Below the pieces are notes generated by a model. That model was not told where the DNA came from. It did not search any database and was given only the letters and a program-made list of their open reading frames with translations. A stretch of 64,000 nucleotides of DNA from NCBI RefSeq assembly GCF_029892105.1, contig NZ_JARZAJ010000007.1:1-64000 (forward strand). The letters are read 5' to 3'. The position numbers were made by a program, and so were the translations under genes. This DNA is from Kitasatospora sp. GP82 (GTDB lineage Bacteria; Actinomycetota; Actinomycetes; Streptomycetales; Streptomycetaceae). Below, in pieces: positions 1-7,614 of the stretch. Position 1 is the stretch's first letter; each line of letters starts with the position of its first letter.

Positions 1-51
1 GAACCGCTTGGTCAGCCCGCTGGTGCGGATCACGTCGTCCGGAGCGGCGGC
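1..51 (-). CDS. ABC transporter ATP-binding protein, N-terminal fragment running off the left edge
   Basis: Only 17 codons are readable. They translate as AAAPDDVIRTSGLTKRF, and the 'VIRTSGLTKRF' stretch is what begins many ABC exporter ATPases just before the Walker A loop. The true start lies inside or beyond the homopolymer artefact at 52-137, so it cannot be placed. If real, this could be the ATPase of an exporter bordering the biosynthetic region, but too little is visible to say. Confidence 0.35.
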
Positions 52-137
52 GGGGGGGGGGGGGGGCCCCCCGCCCCCCCCCCCCCCCCCCCCCCCCGGG
101 GGGGGGGGGGGGGGGCCCGCCCCCCCCCCCCCCCCCC
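52..137. repeat. Homopolymeric G/C block, probable assembly artefact
   Basis: The block is 15 G, then 6 C, a single G, 24 C, 18 G, and finally C runs to 137 broken only by one G. Nothing like it occurs elsewhere in the window, and mirrored G and C runs are typical of failed read-through or a wrongly closed contig end in very GC-rich DNA. Any reading frame crossing it is meaningless. Confidence 0.85.
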
Positions 138-165
138 GCTGCCGCTTCCGCGGTGACCTACCGGG

Positions 166-528
166 TCACATCTCCAGCCCCTGCTCGAACATCACCTGCC
201 GGACCTCGATACCGGTGTGCCTGGCGTCCGGGATCAGCCCGGCCAGCTCGATCGCGCGCGCCTTGGTCTCGACATCGACCAGGTACAAGCCGCAGACGAA
301 CTCCTTGCTCTCCAGGTACGGACCGTCGCTCAGCACCGGGCCGCCGTCGCGGACCTTGACGGTCGTGCTCTTCTCCGGCTCCGCCAGCGCCTGCGTGGTG
401 ACCAGCTCACCGGACTCCTTGAGGAGCTTCATGAAGTCGCCGTGGCCGGCGTAGACCGCCTGCTGCTCGTCCTCGGACAGGCCGTCCCACAGCACCGGGT
501 TCATGTGCATCACCAGCATGTACTTCAT
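166..528 (-). CDS. YCII-related (DGPF-type) small protein
   Basis: A 120-residue protein of the YCII/DGPF family, alpha-beta barrel proteins of mostly unknown chemistry often encoded near ECF sigma factors. It begins MKYMLVMHMNP, carries the family's DGPYLESKEFVCGLYLVD core around residues 70-90, and ends with the usual HTGIEVRQVMF strand. The ATG at 528 is chosen because AAGGAG stands eight bases upstream; a start three codons earlier has no such site. It is transcribed away from the DUF2306 gene, with a terminator between them. Its link to the adjacent cluster is unproven. Confidence 0.8.
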   Translation of the reverse strand: MKYMLVMHMNPVLWDGLSEDEQQAVYAGHGDFMKLLKESGELVTTQALAEPEKSTTVKVRDGGPVLSDGPYLESKEFVCGLYLVDVETKARAIELAGLIPDARHTGIEVRQVMFEQGLEM

Positions 529-703
529 GATTCTCACTCCTTGCGACCGTGACGCCCCGGGCGCTTCCCGGGGCCTTCACAGGAGACGTCGGAGCCGGCG
601 GCCCGTCCTCGACATCCCCGCCCGCGGACTTCCAGAAGAGCTTCCGGCCGTCCGGGCCGCCGGGCCGGAGCCAGGCGGGCGGGCGGGCGGGGGCGCAAGC
701 GTG

Positions 704-737
704 CGCGGCCGGCCGTGATGTCTCACGGCCGGCCGCG
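704..737 (-). terminator. Rho-independent-type hairpin
   Basis: A perfect 15-bp stem (704-718 with 723-737) with the 4-base loop TGTC lies immediately beyond the stop of the minus-strand DUF2306 gene. There is no clear T tract, as is usual in actinomycetes. Confidence 0.7.
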
Positions 738-749
738 CGGTCATCGACC

Positions 750-1466
750 TCAGCGAACCAGTTGGGCCGCCCGGGGGCCGGTCCTTTCGATCCACCAGTG
801 GGCGATCACCAGATTGAGCACCCAGCCTGCCCAGTTGGCCAGGTCGAGGAACGTCATGATGCCGATCCGCAAGCCCGGGATGTGCGGCATCAGCTCGGCC
901 ACCACCCGGCCCCAGCTGGTGCCGAGGGCCAGCGCGAAGCTGTAGATCATCCAGCGGCGGTGATCGACGAACCGGCGCCGGCGGACGGCCCGGAACCCGA
1001 GCACGGTGGTGGTCAGCCAGAGCACCCCCATCACGGCCAGCCCGAGTTTGCCGGTCGGGGCCGTGGAGTAGGGCACGAGTACCAGGGCCAGCAGCGCGCC
1101 CGGCAGTGCCCCGGCGAAGATGTACACCCGGCCGCTCATCCGGTGCACCGCCGGGTAGTGGCGGCGTATCCACGGCAGGATCTGGAGGAAGACCGTCACC
1201 AGCGAGATGTTGCCGAAGACGACGTGCCCCACCAGTACCGCGTAGTGCGCCGGGAAGGCCGGGTCCAGCGGGATCCGGGCCTGCCGCGGACCTCCCGTCA
1301 GGTAGCGCGGGAAGGCGTACAGCAGATTGAACACCACGAGGACGGCCAGCGCCGCCACCCATGGGCTCTGCCACCAGCTCGGTGCGGTCGTGGCCGTCCC
1401 GGCGCTGGGTCTCGCGCGCCTCGGTCCGGTGGCCAGGGCACCGGTCCGCTCCGTGTTCCGTGTCAC
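750..1466 (-). CDS. DUF2306 family integral membrane protein
   Basis: A 238-residue membrane protein with about six hydrophobic segments (residues 37-53, 77-97, 117-136, 146-160, 172-190 and 200-222). It has the HRMSGRVYIFAGALPG motif and the HRRWMIYSFALALG motif that mark DUF2306. The family has no agreed function. A short Ser/Thr/Arg-rich cytoplasmic tail precedes the first helix. The GTG at 1466 is the longest reasonable start, with GAGGAT upstream. It lies 35 bp downstream of the SDR gene on the same strand and may be the last gene of that operon. Confidence 0.75.
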   Translation of the reverse strand: MTRNTERTGALATGPRRARPSAGTATTAPSWWQSPWVAALAVLVVFNLLYAFPRYLTGGPRQARIPLDPAFPAHYAVLVGHVVFGNISLVTVFLQILPWIRRHYPAVHRMSGRVYIFAGALPGALLALVLVPYSTAPTGKLGLAVMGVLWLTTTVLGFRAVRRRRFVDHRRWMIYSFALALGTSWGRVVAELMPHIPGLRIGIMTFLDLANWAGWVLNLVIAHWWIERTGPRAAQLVR

Positions 1467-1501
1467 CGCTGATCCTCGACTTCCGTGTCGTCCGGGCAGG
1501 T

Positions 1502-2275
1502 TCAGTGGTGGTACTCGCCGGCGTTGACGTCCAGGCAGTGCCCGGTGACGGCGCGGGCCAGCGGGGACATGAGGAAGAGCACCGCATCGGCCACCTCGTC
1601 CGGCTCGGGCAGCCGGCCGAGGTCGAGGGTGGCCGCGACCTCGTCGTAGAGGTCCTGGACGGTGACTCCGCGCTGCTCGGCCCAGTGGCCGAAGCCCTCG
1701 CGCAGCGCGTCCGCCCAGATGTAGCCGGGGGCGACGGTGTTCACCCGGATGCCCTTCGGACCGAGCTCGGTGGCCAGGCTCTGCGCCAGCGACAGCAGGG
1801 CGGCCTTGCTCATCTTGTAGGCGCCGAACAGCCGCTTGGAGTGCCGCAGCACCGCAGAGTTGATCATGACGACCGATCCCCGGCTCTCCGCCAGCGCGGG
1901 TGTGAACAGCCGGGTGAGCCGCAGCGCGGCGTAGACGTTGGTCTCGAACCCCGCGCGCACGTCCGCGAGATCGACCTCGCCGAGGTCGACCAGCGGGGGC
2001 ACCGCGAAGGCGTTGTTGACCAGAACGTCGATCCGGCCGAAGTTCTCCGTCGCGGCCTTGACCAGGGCGGCGGCCGACTCGTCGTCGGTGATGTCGGTCG
2101 GCACCGCCAGCGCCCGGCGCCCGGTCCGCTCGACCTCCGCGGCGATCTCCGCGAGCCGGGCCTCGGTCCGGGCGGCGAGCACCACGTCCGCCCCCGACTG
2201 CGCGGAGCGGAGGGCGATCGCCCGCCCCAGGCCGGGGCCGACCCCCGAGACCACGACGACCTTGTTCTCAAGCAT
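1502..2275 (-). CDS. Short-chain dehydrogenase/reductase
   Basis: A classical SDR of 257 residues that should oxidise an alcohol or reduce a ketone with NAD(P)H. It shows the cofactor loop GVGPGLG near residues 11-17, the NNAF strand motif near 87-90, the catalytic Ser140, and Tyr153-Lys157 in YKMSK. The C-terminal half has the usual PGYIWAD segment. It is 24 bp downstream of the covalent-flavin oxidase gene, so the pair could act in series on one intermediate. The substrate cannot be read from the sequence; a tailoring step on the aryl unit is an inference from position. Confidence 0.85.
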   Translation of the reverse strand: MLENKVVVVSGVGPGLGRAIALRSAQSGADVVLAARTEARLAEIAAEVERTGRRALAVPTDITDDESAAALVKAATENFGRIDVLVNNAFAVPPLVDLGEVDLADVRAGFETNVYAALRLTRLFTPALAESRGSVVMINSAVLRHSKRLFGAYKMSKAALLSLAQSLATELGPKGIRVNTVAPGYIWADALREGFGHWAEQRGVTVQDLYDEVAATLDLGRLPEPDEVADAVLFLMSPLARAVTGHCLDVNAGEYHH

Positions 2276-2299
2276 CCTGAGCCTCCAACAAGTCCACTA

Positions 2300-3820
2300 T
2301 CAGTTGGGTAGTTCGATCGACAGTGCGTGGCGGAACACGTTCCGGGGGTCGTACGTCTGCTTGACCTGCTGCAGGCGTGGGTAGTTGTCGCCGTAGTAGA
2401 GCGTCGACCAGGGCACCCCCGAGGTGTTCCAGGCCGGGTCGGCCAGGTCGGTGTCGGGGTAGCCGATGTAGGCGCCGTCGTTGACCTCGTCGGAGACGGG
2501 CACCCCACCGGTCCCGGCGTACACGTCGCGGTAGAACTCCCGGACCCAGGTGATGTTGGCCTCGTCCTGATCCTCGGACTGCCAGAGGCCGGCACAATAG
2601 AGGACCTTCAGGATCGAGTCCCGCTGGACCGTGGCGGTGGCGTCAGGGGCGACGGTGTTGACCTTCCCGCCGAAACCTGCGACCACGATGCACGACATCG
2701 GGTTGGTGTGCTCCGGGTCGCTCAGGTAGCGCCAGATCACGTCGAGTTGGTGATCGGTGAAACCCTTCCGCAGATAACCCGCCTTGTCCTTGTAGCGTCC
2801 CTTCGGGTCACTCGGAAAGCTGTACGAGGGCAGCCAGGAGCTGAACCAGGGGACGACCTCGGTGGTGCGCACCACCGGTTCCACCCCGACCCCGGCGATG
2901 ACGGACTCGAAGTGCTCGGCGAAGACCTTCTCGGCGTCCGGCCCGTCGTGGTCGATCACCACGGTCATCCCGAACATCTGGGAGTTCCGGTGGGTGACGA
3001 TCAGGTTGCTCCACAGGCCGGCCGCCGGGGAGTCTGCGCCGTCGTTGTTCTCGTACCAGGTGCCGTAGTTGCGCAGCAGCGTGGTGAAGGACTGCTCGGT
3101 CATCTCGGCCCAGGGCCACATGACCGTCCGCTTCCACATCCGGGCCGGCGCCTTGGGCAGCAGCTCGGCCGGGTCTGCGGAGTCCACTCCCGGGGTGCGC
3201 AGCCAGTACCTGGTCACCACACCGAAGTTGCCACCGCCACCACCGGTGTGGGCCCACCAGAGGTCGCGGTGCGGGTCCTCTGGGTCGGAAGTCGCCACCA
3301 CGGCCCGGGTCTTGCCGGACTCGTCGACCACCACCACCTCGACGGCGTACAGGTGGTCGACGACCAGGCCGTCACGGCGCGAGAGATGCCCGTAACCGCC
3401 GCCCGCGAAGTGGCCTCCGGCGCCGACCTCGAAGCAGGTGCCACCGGGGATCGTCACGCCCCAGCGCTTGAACAGGGTTCGGTAGATGTCGCCCAGCACG
3501 GCGCCGGACCCGACCTCGATCGCGCGACGGCCGGGATCGTAGGAGATGCCGTTCAGCTGGGACATGTCCAGCAGCACCTCGATCTCGGGCGAGGCGGTGA
3601 AGTCCTCGAAGCAGTGCCCGCCGCTGCGGACCGCGATCCGCCTGCCCGCCGCCACCGCTTCGTCGACCGCCGCCACCACCTCCTCGGTACTGGTCACCAG
3701 GCGCACCTGGTCGGGTTGTCCGACGAAGCGGTGGTTGTAGCCCTGGACGAGATTCTCGTACCGCGGGTCCCCGGGCCTGATCACCACCGGGCCGGTCGGA
3801 TCAACGGTCGTGTCAGTCAT
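2300..3820 (-). CDS. Berberine-bridge-type FAD-linked oxidase (bicovalent)
   Basis: A 506-residue oxidase of the VAO/BBE family. The PCMH-type FAD domain occupies roughly residues 30-215 and the BBE C-terminal segment ends in PRNVFRHALSIEL. His69 (RSGGHC) and Cys129 (GGTCFEVGAGGH) are placed to bind FAD through two covalent bonds, as in glucooligosaccharide oxidase and aclacinomycin oxidoreductase. Such enzymes oxidise alcohols or phenols using oxygen. The ATG at 3820 has GGAAGGA upstream; a longer reading frame has no ribosome site. No signal peptide is seen. It may act on the hydroxymandelate-derived unit or the enediyne core. Confidence 0.88.
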   Translation of the reverse strand: MTDTTVDPTGPVVIRPGDPRYENLVQGYNHRFVGQPDQVRLVTSTEEVVAAVDEAVAAGRRIAVRSGGHCFEDFTASPEIEVLLDMSQLNGISYDPGRRAIEVGSGAVLGDIYRTLFKRWGVTIPGGTCFEVGAGGHFAGGGYGHLSRRDGLVVDHLYAVEVVVVDESGKTRAVVATSDPEDPHRDLWWAHTGGGGGNFGVVTRYWLRTPGVDSADPAELLPKAPARMWKRTVMWPWAEMTEQSFTTLLRNYGTWYENNDGADSPAAGLWSNLIVTHRNSQMFGMTVVIDHDGPDAEKVFAEHFESVIAGVGVEPVVRTTEVVPWFSSWLPSYSFPSDPKGRYKDKAGYLRKGFTDHQLDVIWRYLSDPEHTNPMSCIVVAGFGGKVNTVAPDATATVQRDSILKVLYCAGLWQSEDQDEANITWVREFYRDVYAGTGGVPVSDEVNDGAYIGYPDTDLADPAWNTSGVPWSTLYYGDNYPRLQQVKQTYDPRNVFRHALSIELPN

Positions 3821-3905
3821 GCTCGTTCGTCCTTCCTTGTGCCTGTGCCGCACCAGACGTTCGCATGGCGCGGCCGGGCGCCACATCTCGCTGATTGCGG
3901 TGTGG

Positions 3906-4085
3906 TCAGGCGGCGCGTCCGGCGGTGAGGACCACGAAGGTGCCGGGGGTGTACCCGTCCCGGACCGTCAGCCGGGCGGCCGCCAACCCAGCACGGAGGC
4001 CGTCGAGTTCGAAGAGCGGCATGCCGTCGGGGAAGCGGCCCGGTCTGTTCGGGGTCCAGACCATGACGGGCGACGACTGCGACCC
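3906..4085 (-). pseudogene. Possible remnant, C-terminal end of a methyltransferase-like protein
   Basis: In the space between the BBE oxidase and the luciferase-like gene, one minus-strand frame ends with a stretch that reads like a real protein tail. It contains VMVWTPNRPGRFPDG, then MPLFELDGLRAGLAAARLTVRDGYTPGTFVVLTAGRAA. The pattern of Leu and Ala in an amphipathic helix followed by a final strand resembles the end of class I methyltransferases. No matching N-terminal part precedes it, since the upstream sequence belongs to the luciferase-like gene. It may be a truncated relic or chance. Confidence 0.25.
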
Positions 4086-4156
4086 GGGAAACCGCCCCAC
4101 CCCGGCGCGATACGACGCCATGGGATGGGACGGAATCCGCGGGCCGGGACACCCTG

Positions 4157-5326
4157 TTACGCGGCCACCTCGGCCAGGCCGGCCTTCGCAGCGGCGAACA
4201 GTTCGGGCGCCACGTCGTGGGCCATGGCCGTCGCCGACTGCCAGCCGATTTCGTGTGCCGTGCCGACTCCGCCGCAGAACAGCACGAACCGTCGGAATCC
4301 GGCCGTCACCAGCGCGTCCAGTTTCGCCTTGACCGTTTCGACCGATCCGACCAGGGCGAACGGATTCCTGAGGTAGGACTCTGCCGGTGCTTCGAACACC
4401 CCCTGGACACCCGTGCCGCCCTCCTTCGCCAGCGATTCCAGCGGGCTGTTGCCGGGAACGGCTCCGGCCATCCGTGCCAGGTATCCCGAAGCGGCCTCGA
4501 TATGCGAGACGAAACCATCGCGCACGATCTCGGCGGCTTCCCGATCGGTGTCGGCGATAACGGTGAAACAGCTCGCCGCCGTATTGTCCATGGACAACTT
4601 GTGCCCGTTTTCCCGACCGATCTCGATATAGCGGTGCAGGCGCGCGACCATTTCGTCCACGCTGACCTTGGACATGCCGCCGGCAGACGGGTCGAGGTTC
4701 AGTCCCGTGAACACGTCCCAGCCGCGGCGTGCCGCGGTGGCGAGGGATTCGTCCGTTTCCGCCGCCACCCACAGCGGCACTCGCTGCTGGACCGGCCGGG
4801 GCCACACGGTGACCTTCGCGGTCTCGATATCCTGGAGGAAAGCCGCTGCCGAGGGCGTGAGATCGGCTTTCGCCACCGGGTGGTCGATCTGGTTGAGGGC
4901 ACCGTCGATGAGGTCAGCCGCGTGCTCGAAAGCGGCACGGTCTCCGCGGCGGCCGAGGCCGACCTCCAGCCGTCCGCCGGAGAGCACATCGATCATCGCG
5001 AACTGCTCGGCGAGGTGCAGGGGATTGTGCAGCAGGGCAAGGTTCACCCCCGAGATGATCCGAGCCCTGGTCGTCTTCGCGGCGAGCGCGGCCAGGATGA
5101 TGTTCGGATGCGGGGACAGCGAGGACGGACCGAAATGTTCCGGCACGCTGAGGCCGGCGTAGCCGAGACGCTCTGCCTCGACACAGTGATCGAGGTAGCT
5201 TTCGTAGAGTCGGGCCCCGAGCCGGGGGTCCCACTCCTCCGGTTCGCGCGATCCCGGCGGCGCATAGGTGAGGTTGTCCCAGTAGATGAACTTGACGATG
5301 TCCGGGTCCTCGGAGAGTGTGCTCAT
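4157..5326 (-). CDS. Luciferase-like (LLM class) flavin-dependent monooxygenase
   Basis: A 389-residue TIM-barrel enzyme of the bacterial luciferase family, which uses reduced FMN (or F420) for oxygenation or hydride chemistry. Recognisable parts are YLDHCVEAERLGYAGLSVPEHFG near residues 43-65, NLALLHNPLHLAEQFAMIDVLSGGRLEVGLGRR near 99-131, and VPLWVAAETDES in the second half. The start at 5326 (MSTLSEDPD) is preferred over an upstream ATG, which would add an unlikely His/Cys-rich leader. It sits in the minus-strand operon-like run after the methyltransferase. It needs a flavin reductase, and one is present in the PKS operon. Confidence 0.85.
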   Translation of the reverse strand: MSTLSEDPDIVKFIYWDNLTYAPPGSREPEEWDPRLGARLYESYLDHCVEAERLGYAGLSVPEHFGPSSLSPHPNIILAALAAKTTRARIISGVNLALLHNPLHLAEQFAMIDVLSGGRLEVGLGRRGDRAAFEHAADLIDGALNQIDHPVAKADLTPSAAAFLQDIETAKVTVWPRPVQQRVPLWVAAETDESLATAARRGWDVFTGLNLDPSAGGMSKVSVDEMVARLHRYIEIGRENGHKLSMDNTAASCFTVIADTDREAAEIVRDGFVSHIEAASGYLARMAGAVPGNSPLESLAKEGGTGVQGVFEAPAESYLRNPFALVGSVETVKAKLDALVTAGFRRFVLFCGGVGTAHEIGWQSATAMAHDVAPELFAAAKAGLAEVAA

Positions 5327-5463
5327 ACCGTTGATGCCCCTCTGTTCGCAAAAAGGCTCGCAGTGGATGTACTTCAACCTATCCAGGTAGTGATGGCTCG
5401 TCATCTTCCGTATTGCCCAAGCGTTTCCGAGCCCCCACCACGTCGAAGCGCTGCAACTCGGGT

Positions 5464-6306
5464 TCAGGCCGCGCCGGATTCGGCCAGCGACCGGGCCAGC
5501 GCGAGGGCGTCCGCGCGTACCTGGCCGCCGAGCCGGGGCTGCTGGCCGGCGTCGGAGTACTGTCGGGGTTTGCTGCCGCTGGTGCGGCGCAGCACGGTCA
5601 CGCTGTTCTGCCGCAGCTTCCGGCTCTCCAGCAGGTTCAGCAGCTCGAACTCGCCGGGCCGCAGCCGCTGGGTCTCGGCGATGTACTGGAGGATCGCCTC
5701 GCCTTCCGGGTAGGTCATCAGGTAGTGCATGACCACGATCCCGCCGTCGGGAGCGATCAACTCCCAGAAATTCTCGAAGAAGTAGAGGCAGTCCCAGGCG
5801 TCCACCCAGGCGAAGTCGATCGGCCGGAACTCCTCCGGGAGGCGTCCGACGGCCCCGCGCATGTCGGAGTTGACCACGGTGACGCGCTCGGCGAGGCCGA
5901 GCTCGGCCAGCACCTGCGACACCCGGGGCGCCGAGGAGCCGGTGTCGGAGAGGTCGTCGATCGCCACCAACCGGGGCCGGTACGGGTCGCGGTAGGCGGC
6001 CGGCAGCAGCAGCGCGGGCTCACCCTCGATCCACGCCTCGTCCAGCTCCCGGTCGTCCGCGAGGTACGGCAGGGTTTTGCGGGCCAGGGCGGCGGCCTCG
6101 GCCTCGGCCAGCGACTCGACCTCGGCCAGCGCCTTCGCCAGGAACGGCGTGGTGTACCCCATGCCGACCTCCAGCACCCGGCGGGGCCGGGCCAGGTGGA
6201 TCAGGTGGGAGAGCAGCGGTGCCACCACCTCGGTCCCCATGCCCGGTACCCGCAGCCGCTCCACCGCGGTCCGGAACCGGTCGTCGGAGATCCCGTCACG
6301 CGCCAT
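5464..6306 (-). CDS. SAM-dependent methyltransferase (class I)
   Basis: A 280-residue protein with a Rossmann methyltransferase core. The SAM-binding motif I reads RVLEVGMGYTTPF near residues 44-56. A second acidic strand reads PRLVAIDDLSD, and the motif-IV-like FAWVDAWDCLYFF is followed by GGIVVMHYL. The start at 6306 overlaps the end of the hydroxymandelate-synthase-like gene by 11 bases, so the two are probably translated together. That linkage suggests it methylates the phenolic or hydroxy acid unit, for example after hydroxylation by the HpaB-like enzyme. A role as an N- or C-methyltransferase cannot be excluded. Confidence 0.75.
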   Translation of the reverse strand: MARDGISDDRFRTAVERLRVPGMGTEVVAPLLSHLIHLARPRRVLEVGMGYTTPFLAKALAEVESLAEAEAAALARKTLPYLADDRELDEAWIEGEPALLLPAAYRDPYRPRLVAIDDLSDTGSSAPRVSQVLAELGLAERVTVVNSDMRGAVGRLPEEFRPIDFAWVDAWDCLYFFENFWELIAPDGGIVVMHYLMTYPEGEAILQYIAETQRLRPGEFELLNLLESRKLRQNSVTVLRRTSGSKPRQYSDAGQQPRLGGQVRADALALARSLAESGAA

Positions 6307-7390
6307 CGGCCGCACCCCTGCCCTGCTGGTACTCGACGGCCTGGTAGAGCGCCTTGATGTTGCCGCTGCCGAACGAGCGGGCACCCATCCGCTCGATGAC
6401 CTCCAGGAAGAGGGTGTTGCGCGGGTGCACGGACCGAGTGAATATCTGGAACAGCTGCCCGTCGTGGTCCTGATCGATCAGGATGTTCAGCCGCTCCAGC
6501 TCCGGTACCGAGTGCCGTAGCGGAGTGAGGCGGCTGGAGAGCAGCCGGTAGTACGCCTCCGGGATCCGCAGGAACTCCACCCCCCGGGCGGCGATCGCGT
6601 CGACCGAGCCCACGATGTCGTGCGTGGTGAAGGCGATGTGCTGCACCCCCGGCCCGCCGTGGTCCTTCAGGAACTCGTCCAGGTGGCCGCTGACCTCGGC
6701 CTGATCCGGCTCGATCAGCGTGAAGGTGACGGCGCCGTTCTGCACCACCCTGGTGATCATCACCTGCCCGTCGACCTCGATCTGCTCCGTGAAGATCAGC
6801 TCGAAGTCGAGGACCTCCCGGTAGAAGGCGACCGTCGCGTCGATCTGCCCGGGCTCGACGCAGATCGCGAAGTGGTCGACCTCCCGCAGGCCGCAGTCCG
6901 GCCCGTCCGAGTCGGCATCGGTCGGCGCCAGCCCGGGCAGCAGCCGGTCGTCGGCTCGCGCCGGCCGCTGGACGAAGGTGTGGGCGATATCGCCGACACC
7001 CATGATCGTCGCGGTGACCAGCTCGCCGTGCGCGGCCGGCCCCGAGACGGGCCGGGCGCCACGCCGGACCGCCGCCGCGAAGGCGGCCCGGGCATCCGGA
7101 ACCCGCAGCGCGATGTCGGCTACCCCGTCACCGTGTTTCTCGACATACGCCGCTCCCGGGTGGTCACCCACCAGCGGCTGGCAGAGCAGCACCCGGATGC
7201 CGTTCCGGCCCAGCGCCACCGAGCGCAGTTCCGGCGCCTGCGGGGCCGAGCTCGCGTACACCTCCAAGCCGTAGCCCTGGACCAGCCACTCGGTGGTGGC
7301 CGCCAGGTCGGCGACGTAGCAGGCGATGTGGTCGACGAGCATGCCTTTGAAGGTCCCCTGGCCCACGTCGACGCTCCTCTCTTGACTCAT
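6296..7390 (-). CDS. hmaS: 4-hydroxymandelate synthase-like / HPPD-family dioxygenase
   Basis: A 364-residue alpha-keto-acid dioxygenase of the 4-hydroxyphenylpyruvate dioxygenase fold, with two VOC-type halves. The iron ligands are visible as His173 (VDHFAIC), His251 (GVQHIAF) and Glu330 (FLEVIER), with the 78/79-residue spacing of hydroxymandelate synthase. From memory, wording such as LDEFLKDH, GQLFQIFT, HPR and FGSGNIKALYQAVE is nearer the glycopeptide hydroxymandelate synthases than housekeeping HPPD. The reaction would turn 4-hydroxyphenylpyruvate into 4-hydroxymandelate. Its location directly after MbtH and a carrier-protein ligase supports the biosynthetic role; homogentisate formation is the alternative. 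Confidence 0.78.
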   Translation of the reverse strand: MSQERSVDVGQGTFKGMLVDHIACYVADLAATTEWLVQGYGLEVYASSAPQAPELRSVALGRNGIRVLLCQPLVGDHPGAAYVEKHGDGVADIALRVPDARAAFAAAVRRGARPVSGPAAHGELVTATIMGVGDIAHTFVQRPARADDRLLPGLAPTDADSDGPDCGLREVDHFAICVEPGQIDATVAFYREVLDFELIFTEQIEVDGQVMITRVVQNGAVTFTLIEPDQAEVSGHLDEFLKDHGGPGVQHIAFTTHDIVGSVDAIAARGVEFLRIPEAYYRLLSSRLTPLRHSVPELERLNILIDQDHDGQLFQIFTRSVHPRNTLFLEVIERMGARSFGSGNIKALYQAVEYQQGRGAADGA

Positions 7391-7392
7391 CG

Positions 7393-7614
7393 TCAGTTCT
7401 CCGGCTGCCTCGGCCGGCGCCCGGCGAAGCTGCTCGGCCGCAGGTCGGTCCAGTGCTCGTTCACGTAGCCGAGGGACGCGGAGCGGTCGGCCGGACCGTG
7501 GGCGACCGTCCAGCCCGCCGGCACCTCGACGGCGACCGGCCAGAGCGAGAACTGGCCCTCCGCGTTGACCAGGACCGAGAACGCCGCGTCCTCGGCATCA
7601 AAGGGGTTGGTCAT
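7393..7614 (-). CDS. mbtH: MbtH-like protein
   Basis: A 73-residue MbtH-family chaperone that binds and activates NRPS adenylation domains. The signature is complete: [10 protein letters not shown] near residues 17-26, PAGW near 32-35, and [16 protein letters not shown] near 47-62, including the conserved Trp residues. Its ATG overlaps the TGA of the adenylation gene (ATGA, 7611-7614), so the two products are made together, and its stop is two bases from the next start. This adenylation enzyme is the only NRPS partner visible in the window. Confidence 0.95.
   Translation of the reverse strand: MTNPFDAEDAAFSVLVNAEGQFSLWPVAVEVPAGWTVAHGPADRSASLGYVNEHWTDLRPSSFAGRRPRQPEN

Noticed and set aside
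8..454. Plus-strand frame across the poly-G/C block, reading Gly/Pro runs
   Set aside because: It is created by the homopolymers and opposes the clear YCII protein on the other strand.
6296..7390. Housekeeping 4-hydroxyphenylpyruvate dioxygenase of tyrosine breakdown
   Set aside because: The C-terminal wording and the NRPS context fit hydroxymandelate synthase better; the alternative is kept in the feature entry.
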